Below are positions 47,886-61,439 of a stretch of 64,000 nucleotides of DNA, one piece after another. Location of the stretch: positions 8,239,151 to 8,303,150 of the forward strand of contig NC_003071.7 of NCBI RefSeq assembly GCF_000001735.4, in the 5' to 3' direction. Source of the stretch: Arabidopsis thaliana (Eukaryota > Streptophyta > Magnoliopsida > Brassicales > Brassicaceae). The notes beneath the pieces are model-generated. The model did no database searches, had not been told where the DNA came from, and saw only the letters and a list, made by a program, of their open reading frames with translations. Position 1 is the stretch's first letter. Each line of letters starts with the position of its first letter. Both the position numbers and the translations under genes were made by a program.

Positions 47886-50800
47886 TCAACGTAATTTGGT
47901 GTGCAGGCCTATGATCGGTGCGTCTGAAGGGTACAGCTTCGATGTTATTAACCCATTATTAGGTGCCATGGGATTATAACTAGATACTTTAGGGATTGGG
48001 AAATCCAGGGGAAGAGAGTCCATTTCCATAAAACAGTTTCTGCCTCTCGCGTCAGAGATCAACGCTGCCCAATCCTCAGACTTCATCAGAGCAGATGCAT
48101 TTCCCATCACCTATTCAAGTAAAAAGTTGTTGAAAAAACCCATCAACATATAATATCAAACAAAATGTGTGCGAGCAGAGAGATAGAGAGAAACCATACC
48201 CACAGAGCTCTTCTCGCACGGGTAAGAGCAACATTCATCCGCCGGATATCTGAAACAAAGCCAACCCCATGACCCGAAGCACGCACACATGACATGATTA
48301 TAACATCACGTTCTTGACCCTGAAACGCGTCTACTGTATTAATATAAATCTCTTTCAGTTCATCTTGGCCCAAAGCATTGCCAAACTCGTGCTTAAGGCA
48401 TTTCAGCTGCAGTTTGTACGGGGTTATTACTCCCACAGAGACTTTACCCGCACCCAACGACTTCAGAGTTTTCTGAAGATGCATGTACACCCCAACACAG
48501 AATCGAGCTTCATCAACATTCTCGTAAGATACAGATCCACCTCTATGAGACTCCCGCCCATGGCTGATATTGAAGAAAAGGTAAGGCCTAAGAACAGGAT
48601 CTTTATAGTAAATCTCATCAGGAGCGCTGGATATACTTTCACTGTCTTTGAGGCGTCCTTGGTAGAAGTACCTTGAAGGAAAATCTCGAATTTGAGGATG
48701 CATTCTGTATTGAACAGTCAATAACAAAGTCGGACAGCCTGCTAGCTGAAACCTTTCAAAGAGACTTCTACTATATAAAAGAGTTCCAGCAGCCTTGCTA
48801 ATCACTGTCGCAGGAAGCTGCTGAGGATCACCGACAAGTACACATCGCGCAGCACCAAGAGCAAGGGGAGGAAGAACTCCAACCTCACTAGCTTGGGCAG
48901 CCTCGTCAATGACAACCATATCGAAGCCATGGGTAAGACGAGAAAACAGTTTACGACCACTGCTTGATACAGTGGTAAAAACAATTTCAGCCTCATTTGC
49001 AAAACTTGCCTCAAGACTCGCTCGTGCTTCCTCAAGATTAAAATTGTTACCAGCACGAAACTTTCCCTCCACAATAAGAAGGCGAGATATTTCAACAAGT
49101 ACTTTATCTCTGGCTTCAACCACCGCAGCAAGGTGCTGTAACAATGCATCTCTTTTCTGGTCTCTTGAAATAAGGACTTCAGGATCAACTCCAACAGATC
49201 CCTGAGAACGTGTAGCAAAAGCTGCAGCATTAAGTTCCCTTTTAAGTCCAGCTATATTTTGAGAAATCTGTGTTTCTTGTAGTCTGAGGTTACGCATGTG
49301 TCGTAGAATCTCGTCGCGGGATATAGCTAATAGCTGATCACTTCTTCGCTCCACAGAAACTGCTTGAGCAGCTCGCGATTGAGAATCAACACCGACTCGA
49401 GCAACATCGGGACGATATACCCTCATCTCCCCATCAATAAAACCACGGTCGAGGACACGTGAAAGAAGTTCATCAGTTGCAGCATTCGAAGGAGCACAAA
49501 CAAGCATCCTTGGTTTAGCACAGAGTTTGGGCAGGGTGCGGAAGAGATTGTGGTCCATGTTTTGTAGGACTTCATCAATAGAGCCTGACAAAATATTATC
49601 TGAACTGCTGCACTCATTAGCTTGATTATAGGTTTCAGGTGCTAATTTCTTCAGCAACGAAGTGTAATATTGTTGATACTGAACCAAATGGATAACATTC
49701 AACATTCCCCAAACAGTGTGTGTCTTGCCTGTTCCTGGCGGACCCTGAACAAGAGTGAATGGCCATGGTTCTTGCTTCTTCACCCCACTACTAGTACCAG
49801 CTGCAGTATGCATGGCCGCCCAGTGGATTGCAGCCAGCTGCGGAGCATTAAAGCTTCTATGTAAATGGTCAACAAAGCTAGTAGTGAAACAATCAGGCGT
49901 TGCAGGGGTTTGCTCCTCGTAACTAGGAAACTGCTCCGGACTGGGGTTGAGAATGGCATTTTGCATCTAAAAAAGACATTAAGTTTCACCAACATCAGCA
50001 TATTTTAAAGCACCTATAGGAGATCTGTAGGAGAATAAACAAAAACCAACCTGTGGGTTAAGTCGAGAAAACGCATGAAGTGCAACATATTCCCTCTGTG
50101 TGGTTGCAAGTGAACCAAGCACTGTTAGATGCCAGATATCCTGAGGTTTAAGCTTCCGTAAAATATGACTATCATCAATCTTGCTGCCAAAATAAATGTT
50201 CCATGCAAATACATGGAGAAGAGATGAGAGACTATAAATATTTGCTTTCAATTTCTGATAGTTTGTGAAAAATAGAAGAAAGGATAAAAACTCAGACAGA
50301 GTATCAACAGATAAAGAATGAACATACAATATATGAACCTACCTGCCAGTGCCACCAGAATTTCCAACATAGAAATGTAGAGTAGCTCCACGAGGGTCAC
50401 GGGTATCAACTGGTATATGTCTCCTAACTGTACCAGCGACACGTCCAGCATCCTCATGGTCTTCATCTTAGCATAAAGAAGAGAAAAATTATACAAAATG
50501 CACAGAAGCTAGCAATATAGAAACAACCAGACATCAATGATCTCCAAACGCACCTGATTCAGGCAGTGGAGTTGAAAGAACTGCAACATCTCCCTCCTTG
50601 AAAGCCCATTTACAGCCATTTAAGGAGTTAAGTATTACATCATACCATCCTAAATACATAAACAAAGACTAGCAGTCAAGTAACTTAACAGAAACTTGGA
50701 AGTGTTTCTCAGACGGCCAGACATAAAAAGGTATCAAATAAGGTTGTCAATCCAAAGAGATATAAGAAACCAGTCTCCACAACTCAAACCTAATAGAGAA

Positions 50801-52652
50801 CATAATGACAAGCAAAACGAGGACCCTAATCAAGAGACCTGGTAAACTGCTTAAGTTATAAGATCGTGAATCAAGGGCAAAATCATTTTCCTAGATAAAC
50901 TGTGAGTTTACAAGAAAACTTTCAGAAACAAGGAGAAGAAACAAAGTCCAATAAACTGTTTAACAATGCACAAAGTGTCTATGCATGCTTACACATGTGA
51001 ACAAGATCTAGGGCCAGTTACCTCTCTCTCTTCTTTCGATGGATTTTATTCGAACTTTCACATATGTATTAGCCTCAGCCAGTTCAACCCATGTACTGTA
51101 AAGTTGTGCCCGGCATTCCTCAAAAAGTAAGGGTTCAAAAACTCTGACATATTCCTCCATAGATTCAAACCGCTCAGGTACACTTCGGAGTTCGGTATCC
51201 TCTGATAGACAAGAAAATTTATACCACTTGTAAATCAAACAAAATGGGCGAAAGAATACACAATGAGCTAAAAAGGAAGAAAATATTTGTTTGGAAAAAA
51301 TCAGCCATCATCTTCCATGCATGCCAAATATCCTACTCTATAAAGCCTAAAGAAGGACGGAAAACATAAAAATCAAAAAGTGAACGAATACTCGATATTC
51401 ACTTTTCTCCGATATACCATTCAGCTTTTAGATATTGCATCGTCTAGGCTGAGGAGATTTTTAACCCCAATATAGTTTGGACCAGAGTGTCAGCCTGATA
51501 AATAATTACTACCAGGAACCAGTTCTAGTTGCAAAGCTAGACTTTATGTTCAATGCCTTAAGAGGTTAGCAACAATAACAATGGTGGAAATAGATAGGGA
51601 CATATATGCCACAACATAATGAAATTTCTATTAAAATCTATCTGAGATCTTTAAGCAAGGAACAAAACAAGAACAAGTCGATCACCAAAGTCACTAGAAT
51701 TCTCCAATCTACTTTAACAGTACGATATATTCGTTGCAGCTTACATGTCTTTTGACTATATGATTCTCCAGAGTCATGACTTTAGAAGCAGTAAATTTTA
51801 CTCACATAAAAGTTTCTACCGTAAATTAAGATTCAATTCCTTCTAGAAAAATAAGGCATATTCAAGAAGATGTTCCATAGGTAGTAATGTAATAATTATC
51901 ATACCAGGATGACGCCAGAACTTTTCGTTGGTCACCTCTCGAATAAGACGTTCCACAGATGTATCCTGATATTGGGTACTACTTGTGGCTGGCTTCTTGA
52001 AAGATCTTTGGCTGTAAGATACTTTTCTACTAGATGAATGACCGCTCTTGGGCTGCCGTATATTAGCCGGCTGCTTCCAAGAAGCCTGCCTTGATACAGA
52101 TGTTCCCATCCCTTCAGCAGAAGGTTCTTCATCCCTGTTGAGCCTCCTAGGTTTACCAAGTAAACCTGAATATGATTCCCCATTACTTTCGGTCTTCTGT
52201 TCAGCAGATTCTGAATGTATACCGCCAGTAGAAGGAAAATCAACTGATTTTAGATTTTGATGGCTTTGGCTTTGGCTTTCTCCTCCATGCTCAGCAGGTG
52301 GATTAACTGCACTGGAGCGTGTAGGGACAGCCTGTGCAAAGTTCTGTCTCCTAGGTGTAGATGTATTAACAGTACCTGCTTGCTTAACATCTTCCAAATT
52401 AAGAAACCTAGTCTGCCTATTTCGTTTCTTTCCCAACATTGCCTCTTTATGTTGATCCATCTTTCTCTTCACTGTAGTATTAGCACATTTAACTGCATAA
52501 CTTGCTTCAACTCCTTTAACTTCTCTCTGCTTCACCATCAAACCTGGTTCTTGTAGCTCATCTCTAACACTGCCTTCACCACCAGTTTCTATCATTCCCT
52601 TGTAGTCAGAAAGATCTTGTGTATTCTCCTTGGCACTAGCATCAGAATCCAT
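47886..52652 (-). CDS. Sen1/Upf1-type SF1B helicase (P-loop NTPase)
   Basis: Seven exons: 52652-51905, 51201-51022, 50649-50554, 50466-50343, 50183-50051, 49966-48200 and 48110-47886 (1090 residues). ATG at 52652 chosen. Residues 1-250 are polar and low-complexity with basic patches, probably disordered. A conserved middle domain (about 250-427) precedes the helicase core. Motifs: Walker A GPPGTGKT at about 502-509, DEAAQASE (motif II), VLVGDPQQLPATV (III), QYRMHP (IV), TVDAFQGQERDVIIMS (V) and NVALTRARRALWV (VI). This order defines the Sen1/senataxin/Upf1 group, which unwinds RNA or RNA-DNA hybrids in transcription termination or RNA decay. It is distinct from MAA3 (At4g15570). The exact role is unknown; probably nuclear. 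Probably At2g19120. Confidence 0.92.
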
Positions 52653-54638
52653 CACTTCACCTTCTTATCTGTCATAATCTCCACAAGTATTAGCGTTTGC
52701 AGATACAATAACATTCTTTGGTTGATTCAAATTAACATTTATCATTTCCATCAGCATCTATAGAAACTTCACTAAGATCAAGTAACAATAAAAGAATCAA
52801 ATGACGTATCTCCTCTGAACTACAGAAGTTTCTGCAGAGAAAGCTTAAACCTCAAAATCGAAACTAAGCATAGTGATCAAAACATTGATTCAGCGACCAT
52901 GAATATAGAACAGATGATTATAAATGGCGCAAACACGCATTTGTTATTCAAGCAAAGTTCAAGATCGAGCAAACGAACCGGTAACAGAGTCGGCGAACGG
53001 CGGCGGCGAGTTTTAGTTAGGGTCTAAAAAGAATGTGTTACGTGAGCACAATCGTAATCTCACTCTACTCCGGCAAAGTTTGTACTGTGCCGAGTACGAA
53101 ATTACAGTTCTAAGATACGAATTCGTCTTCCGATGACGCCGGCGACGGGGACCGGAGATTTTATTAAAACTTAAAACTATTCTTCGATATCGGAGGGGAG
53201 AGGAATCTGGTGGCTTAGAGACTATGCGACTTTGTAAGAGATTGAACTTGGACCGTTGGATTAAGGCTTACGTTAGATAATCTGACGGTATTTAAAACAT
53301 GTTTGCTTGTTTAGCTTATGATCCGATGTGTAAGAGCAAATTTGTTTAGCTTATGATAAACCCTTTGATGCTTATATAGGGGGAGAAAGAGAGAGAAAGA
53401 GCAAAAAAAATCGTATTTGTTTTAAAGTTCTTTTTGTAATACTTCTTTTTAAAAATTGTATGTGATGTTTAAAGTTTTCACACACCAATCACGAATTATT
53501 ATTATTATTATTTTTAATTATAGTACTATTAATTATCTACTTAAACAAGATTTAACCAGTATGAAAACAATCTGTAGAATATAAATTGTTAAAATAATTA
53601 AAAAAATATATTTAATTTTGCATTAAAAATTGAAAACCTCATCTATTTTAAAACAAAAAAAAATTCCAAAAACATTAAAAAAATACATAAAAAAAAGCAA
53701 AAAAAAAAAAGCAGAGGGTGTATTTTAGGTTAGCAAAAGGTTTTAGAAGATCATTTACGGCGAATCAAAAGATATGACAACATATTATTGTGGGATAAAA
53801 AAAATTATTGTGGGCTAAAAGATTTGAAGTACACGAATTTCATTTATGTCAAAACGGTGTTGTAACGTAGAACGTAGTTGTTCATTCTTTAGCTATCAAA
53901 ATTCAAAAGATATTGAGATCGAAAAGACGAAAACATACGTATAATATATTAGGGATATATTATTGTAGATTACCTAAAAGATTTAAGGAAGCGAATTTTC
54001 ACTCATCTCAAAACGATTTTGTAACGTGGTTGTCATTCTTTAGCTAAACATGATCTTTTAAATACATTTTTTTTTCTTTTATTGTTGTATTGATTCCACC
54101 ATTTTGATTAAAGTTTTTATCTTGACTAAAAACATTTCTATAAGAATTCAAGAGGTGTTTTAAAAATAAAGTATATCTTGACCCACAAATAAAAACAAGA
54201 ATTTGGGTACACATTATTTTCCAATTTGTATAATCATCATATGTCCGACCATATTAACTAGTCAAGACGTTAGACTTCATTCATAATACGAATTGGGTGC
54301 TAGTTTGGTTAAATGCATTTTATGACTACGCATTTTATTCACACAACACAACAGAACACAACGTGAAATATACGAGAAAGACAAATCACAAATCTAATAA
54401 TATTTGAGTTTTTGACGAGGTCAAGAAAAGTATTTTAGGTCCGTCCCATCATAATTATTGTAACTTGTTTGACTTTTCTCCAATAAACAAACCAACCCAA
54501 ACATACGACATATCTCCTCTCTTTGATAATCGCCATTAACAAACCAAACCTCACGGAGTCTTCTCCTTTTTAAAAGAAGAGTCTCTCTTCATAATCATAT
54601 GATCTCTCTCTCTTTCCAGTTTCCTCTAAGCTTTTCTC
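52653..54638. other. Divergent spacer, helicase gene and receptor kinase
   Basis: The first 500 bp are the helicase leader and promoter, probably with a leader intron (splice-like signals, not resolved). 53400-54050 is AT-rich with the tandem repeat listed separately. The final 100 bp, CT-rich (CTTCTCC, CTCTCTTC), are the receptor kinase leader. Confidence 0.5.
53804..54048. repeat. Degenerate tandem duplication, about 155-bp period
   Basis: Unit 1 (53804-53897) and unit 2 (53959-54048) share ordered blocks: ATTATTGT, CTAAAAGATTT, ACGAATTT or GCGAATTT, CAAAACG, TTGTAACGT, and TTGT-CATTCTTTAGCTA. No coding potential. Confidence 0.6.
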
Positions 54639-57125
54639 ATGGTTTCGTTCTTGACCCTCACTTCCTTCTTTTTCATCTGCTTCTTCATCCATGGCTCTTC
54701 CGCCGTCGACACAATCTCCGGCGACTTTACTCTCTCCGGCGACCAGACTATTGTCTCCTCCGACGGAACTTACGAAATGGGTTTCTTTAAACCAGGTTCT
54801 TCTTCAAACTTCTACATAGGTATGTGGTATAAGCAACTCTCTCAAACCATACTATGGGTAGCCAATCGAGACAAAGCAGTTTCCGACAAAAACTCATCAG
54901 TTTTCAAAATCTCCAACGGAAACTTAATCCTACTCGACGGTAATTACCAGACTCCGGTTTGGTCCACCGGTCTCAACTCCACTTCCTCTGTTTCTGCTCT
55001 TGAAGCGGTTTTGCAAGACGACGGCAATCTTGTTCTCAGAACCGGCGGCTCTAGCTTATCAGCTAACGTATTGTGGCAAAGCTTTGATCACCCGGGAGAC
55101 ACGTGGCTTCCCGGAGTGAAGATCCGGTTAGATAAACGAACCGGAAAGAGCCAGCGACTCACTTCGTGGAAGAGTCTCGAAGATCCATCACCAGGTTTGT
55201 TCTCTCTCGAGCTAGACGAATCCACAGCTTACAAAATTCTCTGGAACGGATCTAATGAGTACTGGTCAAGTGGTCCTTGGAACCCTCAGAGCAGGATCTT
55301 TGATTCGGTTCCCGAGATGAGACTCAATTACATCTACAACTTCAGCTTTTTCTCTAACACCACAGACTCATACTTCACGTACTCTATCTATAACCAGTTG
55401 AACGTGTCACGCTTCGTCATGGACGTGTCTGGACAGATCAAACAGTTCACTTGGTTAGAAGGAAACAAGGCATGGAACTTGTTCTGGTCTCAACCTCGAC
55501 AACAATGTCAGGTCTATAGGTATTGTGGCTCCTTTGGAATTTGCAGTGACAAGTCTGAGCCTTTTTGCCGTTGCCCACAAGGGTTTAGGCCTATGTCGCA
55601 GAAAGACTGGGACTTGAAGGATTACTCTGCAGGCTGCGTTAGAAAGACTGAACTACAATGCTCTCGTGGAGACATTAACCAGTTTTTTCGTCTTCCGAAC
55701 ATGAAACTAGCTGATAATTCAGAGGTATTGACAAGAACTAGTCTTAGTATTTGTGCCTCTGCTTGCCAAGGAGATTGTTCTTGTAAGGCTTATGCATATG
55801 ATGAAGGCTCGAGCAAATGCTTGGTTTGGTCTAAAGATGTCTTGAATCTACAGCAACTTGAAGATGAAAACAGTGAGGGGAACATATTTTATCTTAGACT
55901 CGCTGCTTCTGACGTTCCTAATGTTGGTGCTTCGGGTAAGAGTAACAATAAAGGTTTGATATTTGGGGCGGTTCTAGGCTCGTTAGGAGTAATAGTCCTT
56001 GTTCTGTTGGTGGTAATCTTGATCTTAAGGTACAGGAGGAGGAAGAGAATGAGAGGAGAGAAGGGTGATGGTACATTGAGTGCGTTTAGCTATAGAGAAT
56101 TACAGAATGCGACAAAGAATTTCTCGGATAAGTTAGGAGGAGGAGGTTTTGGTTCAGTGTTCAAAGGTGCTTTACCGGATTCTAGTGATATAGCGGTGAA
56201 GAGGCTTGAGGGTATTAGCCAAGGGGAGAAGCAGTTTAGGACGGAAGTAGTGACGATAGGAACGATCCAACACGTTAATCTAGTGAGGCTTCGCGGGTTT
56301 TGCTCCGAAGGAAGCAAGAAATTGTTGGTTTATGATTACATGCCTAATGGTTCTTTGGATTCTCATCTTTTCTTAAACCAAGTTGAAGAAAAGATCGTCC
56401 TCGGGTGGAAACTGCGGTTCCAAATCGCGTTAGGGACAGCTAGAGGATTAGCTTATCTACACGATGAATGTAGAGACTGTATCATTCACTGCGATATAAA
56501 ACCCGAAAACATTTTGTTAGATTCACAGTTTTGTCCCAAAGTTGCTGATTTCGGTTTGGCCAAGCTCGTGGGTCGAGATTTTAGTAGGGTTTTGACGACA
56601 ATGAGAGGCACAAGAGGGTATCTTGCACCGGAATGGATATCGGGAGTTGCGATAACAGCGAAAGCCGATGTTTACAGCTACGGGATGATGTTATTTGAGC
56701 TTGTTTCCGGGAGGAGAAACACAGAGCAATCAGAGAACGAGAAAGTCAGATTCTTTCCAAGTTGGGCCGCGACCATACTCACCAAAGATGGAGACATTCG
56801 CTCACTGGTTGACCCTAGACTAGAGGGAGATGCAGTGGACATAGAGGAGGTCACGAGAGCTTGTAAAGTGGCGTGTTGGTGCATACAAGACGAAGAGAGT
56901 CATAGGCCAGCGATGAGTCAAGTTGTTCAGATTCTTGAAGGTGTCTTGGAAGTGAATCCACCGCCTTTTCCAAGATCAATTCAAGCTTTAGTCGTTTCCG
57001 ATGAAGACGTGGTCTTCTTTACTGAGTCGTCATCTTCGTCAAGCCATAATTCTTCACAGAATCACAAGCATTCTTCTTCTTCTTCTTCTTCCAAGAAAAT
57101 GACCAACGATAACTCTTCTGCTTAG
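54639..57125 (+). CDS. G-type lectin S-domain receptor-like kinase, non-RD
   Basis: Single exon, 828 residues. Signal peptide about 1-22 (FFFICFFIHGSSA). Bulb-type lectin domain about 25-150 (WVANRDKAV, LDGNYQTPVWSTG, DDGNLVL). S-locus glycoprotein and EGF-like Cys region about 190-330. PAN domain about 335-420. TM helix about 438-464 followed by RYRRRKR. Kinase about 493-770: LGGGGFGSVFKG, IAVKRL, HCDIKPENILL, DFGLAKLV, GTRGYLAPEW. The catalytic loop reads HCD rather than HRD, so it is a non-RD kinase, a class often tied to innate immune sensing. The tail is Ser/His-rich (residues 790-828). Plasma-membrane receptor of unknown ligand. Probably At2g19130. I preferred the ATG at 54639 because it starts the signal peptide. 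Confidence 0.95.
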   Translation: MVSFLTLTSFFFICFFIHGSSAVDTISGDFTLSGDQTIVSSDGTYEMGFFKPGSSSNFYIGMWYKQLSQTILWVANRDKAVSDKNSSVFKISNGNLILLDGNYQTPVWSTGLNSTSSVSALEAVLQDDGNLVLRTGGSSLSANVLWQSFDHPGDTWLPGVKIRLDKRTGKSQRLTSWKSLEDPSPGLFSLELDESTAYKILWNGSNEYWSSGPWNPQSRIFDSVPEMRLNYIYNFSFFSNTTDSYFTYSIYNQLNVSRFVMDVSGQIKQFTWLEGNKAWNLFWSQPRQQCQVYRYCGSFGICSDKSEPFCRCPQGFRPMSQKDWDLKDYSAGCVRKTELQCSRGDINQFFRLPNMKLADNSEVLTRTSLSICASACQGDCSCKAYAYDEGSSKCLVWSKDVLNLQQLEDENSEGNIFYLRLAASDVPNVGASGKSNNKGLIFGAVLGSLGVIVLVLLVVILILRYRRRKRMRGEKGDGTLSAFSYRELQNATKNFSDKLGGGGFGSVFKGALPDSSDIAVKRLEGISQGEKQFRTEVVTIGTIQHVNLVRLRGFCSEGSKKLLVYDYMPNGSLDSHLFLNQVEEKIVLGWKLRFQIALGTARGLAYLHDECRDCIIHCDIKPENILLDSQFCPKVADFGLAKLVGRDFSRVLTTMRGTRGYLAPEWISGVAITAKADVYSYGMMLFELVSGRRNTEQSENEKVRFFPSWAATILTKDGDIRSLVDPRLEGDAVDIEEVTRACKVACWCIQDEESHRPAMSQVVQILEGVLEVNPPPFPRSIQALVVSDEDVVFFTESSSSSSHNSSQNHKHSSSSSSSKKMTNDNSSA

Positions 57126-60100
57126 TTAATAATGTAAACTCATGTTTATCAATGTGTAATTTTAATAGTGAATGAGTAGTAACATAGCAAGAAAATCACT
57201 GAATGTTCTTCTATTGTATCATTATTTATTTCTTACAAGAACGCTACGAATTTGTGTAAATTTATATATGTTACAAGAATGTTACCAATTTGTGTAAAGT
57301 TTGATCTTTTTAAACCTCATCATTTCGGTTCCAAAACACATTAGCTCTAACTGAAATTTTCTTCTATTGTATAATTATTTATCTGGCACAAGTATATATT
57401 ACAAGGTTGTTACCAATATATATTAAATAAAAGTCAAATTTATAAGCTTCTAAGGCCGTCCACTTTATATATATATATATGTACACACAAATTAAAGACA
57501 TGCTAACTTTGTTATTGTACTATCTAAAATGTCCTAAAGTATAAAGAGTAGATATCTAAAAAAAACTCCTAAGATATAAGAAAAATCTCTACGCCAAAAA
57601 ATATTATTTTTGCCTTTTTGAATTATCAAAATTACTTTTATGTATATTTGTTAGATTCGATTTTATTCCTTTAAAATGAATGGCAAATTATCTGTTTACT
57701 TAATTAGATACATTTTATAAAGATAAATATTGGTGAAAAAAGCAAATCCTAGAACCTTTCACCGCCTCTATGGTTCCTATAAAAATACCTTGATTGGATA
57801 TTAATTCAGCTGAAGTCGATCTATGTTGCTTCAAATTAGCTTGATAGTTCCATTAAAGATAATTCATGATGTTTACGTTCGAGTGCATATATTGGATGTG
57901 TTGAAGTCAAAACGTGAATGATTGCATGAAAATTTGGGAAATGTTAAAACCGACATACATCGTCACGGATCAAAGATTTAAATCCCTTCTGTAGAGAAGG
58001 TAAGCTCGCATTTATATATCTGAGATATATTCTTACATTTTTGGTGTGTTTTTTCATTTTTAGATACAAAGATATTTTTTGAATTTTAGTTTTAAGCGAC
58101 TAAATTAAACGGTTGAATAAGCGATGGGCACTTAATCTTCTATTTTTATTTGTCATTAACCTGTTTTGGTTATTAAATTATATATTTTGTTAGGATTTTG
58201 ATTTTTTTTTTTGACTGCATATCATTGGCTAGCTAGAGAGATAGTTAAATTCCATTGCATCTTCGACATCCGTAAGCTATTGTCGACTAACATTATGTTT
58301 CTTTTTTCGTTGTTTGCTTTGTATTAAATAATTGTCAGTGTTTCAAATGTTTTGTAACAAGCTTATCATTTGTATTAAAGATGTTGACTATGAATATATT
58401 TATTTAAAATATTTGTTGTGCGCACTACAAAAAGGTTAGTGCGATTTTTTATCGTGTAATATCTCATTTAGCTTATAATGTTTGAAAGTTGTTTGTAAGA
58501 TGGATATATAGAAAGTGGAGTCACTACTTTGATATGCTTGCAAATCATAATATCTGTTATAGGTACACCAATGTAAAAGCAGACATGTTGATGGTTAGAG
58601 CTAAACTTTAATGATTTTCTGTTTTTATTTTAAGTAGAGTGAGCAAAGAAAATCTATATTTTGAAGTTGTTTGAATAATAGAAAACATATTATCACTCAT
58701 TCTCAACTAAAAGAGTTAACTATATATAGCCCATCTCATCAAAATATCGTGTGGAATATCTTACTTGTTGGCAAAAGGAAATACTGATTCAAAGAATACC
58801 ACATGTCGTGATATATACCGTAGTGTTTGTTTCCAAATCCAGAAGCTTATATCCTTTGTAGTCTACATGGTAACCAAGGAAGACACAAGCTCGTGCTCAA
58901 GGTTCAAATTTATCTCGTTGTTGGGTGCTTGTCGATTGATAACATAAACCTATGTTGCATTGAACTTTCCGAGGTCTGTTTCTGTTTCGGAAACATTTTA
59001 GAAACGAAAATTCTTGAAAACTCGGTAAAACGTCACGAAAACTCGTTTTTTAAGAATCTAGGTTTAGAAACACGATGAAAATTCAAATATCCCCATTCGA
59101 AACTCGACAAAATTCTTTTTATTGACTTTAGAAACTTAATAGATAAAAGTTTGAAAATATTAAAATTTATAATATATATAACTCATTTTGGAAGACTCTG
59201 AGTTTTTAAGATGTCTCTCTCGACAAACCAGATTTGGAGGTATTTTTATGATATTTGATGAAACTAATGAAAATATTGATCTAAATATTTGAACATGAGC
59301 CTTTTAATCTTTATCTTTTAGAATTTTAGTTAATCTATTTAATATTGATGTTTTGGATTTGTATTGTTTAAACTATTTATATAACTACAAGACACAAAAT
59401 TTACATGATCACTAAGAGAAACTGTAACTCTTAAAATTAGTTTTCGATTATAGTGGAGGTATATAACAGATAATACAAATTTGCTATTCTGCTAAACCAT
59501 TATTGACTGTTAATACGTGTTTCCTATAAATCATATGTAACTATGTCCTATCAAAAAAAAAAAAAACTAATATCAGCATATTTCTTACCTGTTTTTATAA
59601 ATTTTACATGAATGTGAACAATTTGGTTGTATTTTACCATTAGATCACACTGTGTAAATCAAAATATGAAACGATAATATAATATTTCATTTCTATATAT
59701 TTTACTTTTGATTGCTTTTATTTTTCGTTGGGTAGCTAATATAGTTAATTAAGTAACATCAAACAATTACAATAGCATTGTCTTACATATTTTTAAATAA
59801 TGTTACATATGTTTGGATCTATTTAGTGTTGTGTTTTAATTGGATTGCATCACATAATATATTTATTCTATCTTTATTTCATTTTATTTTTATTTTTAGT
59901 ATGCAAAGATATATAATAAAAATATTTTTATGAGAAAATAAGTTTAACAAAAAATGAAAAATAATTACTCTTTTCTATATAGTATTCTTTAGTAATTATA
60001 GTCTAAAAATTTCCCTCTATTTCATGAACTTCTTCAACATCTTCTCCTTCTTTCTCCTCCTTGCCTAGCCGAAAAAAAACAAATGGAGATACACAATCAC

Positions 60101-61439
60101 ATATAATTAGTAGGTACTTACGGATTTGATCATTCTGCCGAGAATAATTATGTATCTCAATAAACTTTAATTACCACTAGAGAAAACTTCACATGTCTTT
60201 ACCAAATATTTATTTAGCTAGCATATCCCTAGACATATAAACATAATTGTTGCGAAATTGGGAATTTGAAATTTTCAAAGAAGATACAAATACAATATAC
60301 AAATTTAAGTTATTATAGAGCTTAGATGTTTACTGAGCTTACGAGGAACACATCCAAATTCTAGAAAGATGGATAGATGTACAATTAAAATATGCAAAAA
60401 AAAAAAACAGAATTTGTATATGAAGCTGAGCATTAGAGAGACTCGAGGTTGCCAATTACTTCTTCTCAAGCCATGTTTGTTATATAGTTGCATTTTTAAG
60501 CCATTTTCAGTTATATATTCAGTCATAAACTGTACTTTAATGTGTTGATAAAAATAAACCACTCCAAATGTCACTCTCACCCTATTAGAAAACTTGTCAT
60601 CTTATCATTTACAAAACTAATATAAAGTTTGATAATAAATAAAAAAATTCTGTTTCAAAATAAAATATATTTAAGGTTAAAGCACGCACATATTTAGATA
60701 ATATTTTTAACAAGTTATCTAGATATTTTTTTAAAAAAAATCAACCAATCATGCATAATATAAATTGGCACAAGTTATTAAATACATCAAAATTTGCATA
60801 GATACTTGCAAAACTTCATTTAGTAATACAATATGTTAGCTTGATTTGAGATTAGTTAAAAACAGTTTCACGTAAACCAATCCATACATTATAAAGTTAC
60901 TAGATAAGACCCGACTAAATAAGCGGGATGTAAGATATAAATTTTTAAAAACTATTCATCAAAATTATTTAAAATTTAAAATGTAAATTAGTAATTCACA
61001 CATTTTTCTAATATTAATTTCTTAATTTTTGTATTAAATAAAATTTCAATCATACACATTTAATTTTATTGTACAATTTTAACTATCTATTTCGTCATAA
61101 TAAACAATCTTGTTATTCTATACACTCCATCTTTTTTTTTTGGTAATAAGAAACAAAAGCTGCCTATAATTTATTCATAACATAAGAACTACATTTGGAC
61201 ACTAAATGGAAACTATATCTCATGTGTATCCTGAGACTTACAACTTTTGGACAAACATCAAATAAATGCAAACCAAACACTAACTAAAGCGCATAGTTTG
61301 CAAATTCATTCACTATGCGATTAGCTTTCCTATACACATTAGTAACCCGGACTATCTAGTCTATATACATTCCATTTTATTGATGATATTGAATCCCTAC
61401 AAGTTGTAACTCGCTGCAAAAAAGTCCTTCTAAGAGCAG
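57126..61439. other. Gene-poor AT-rich region
   Basis: 4.3 kb in which I see no credible gene, RNA or intact mobile element. It contains a short (TA)n run near 57466-57480 and scattered AT-rich ORFs under 90 codons with no recognisable features. Confidence 0.55.

Noticed and set aside
48802..49230. 142-codon minus-strand ORF, Leu-rich
   Set aside because: Out-of-frame shadow of the helicase core exon.
58424..58440. CACTACAAAAAG, resembling a CACTA transposon terminus
   Set aside because: No matching inverted end or 3-bp duplication was found nearby; a short motif in AT-rich DNA.
58765..59078. Two overlapping plus-strand ORFs of 60 and 83 codons
   Set aside because: No recognisable motif, splice context or composition; likely chance.
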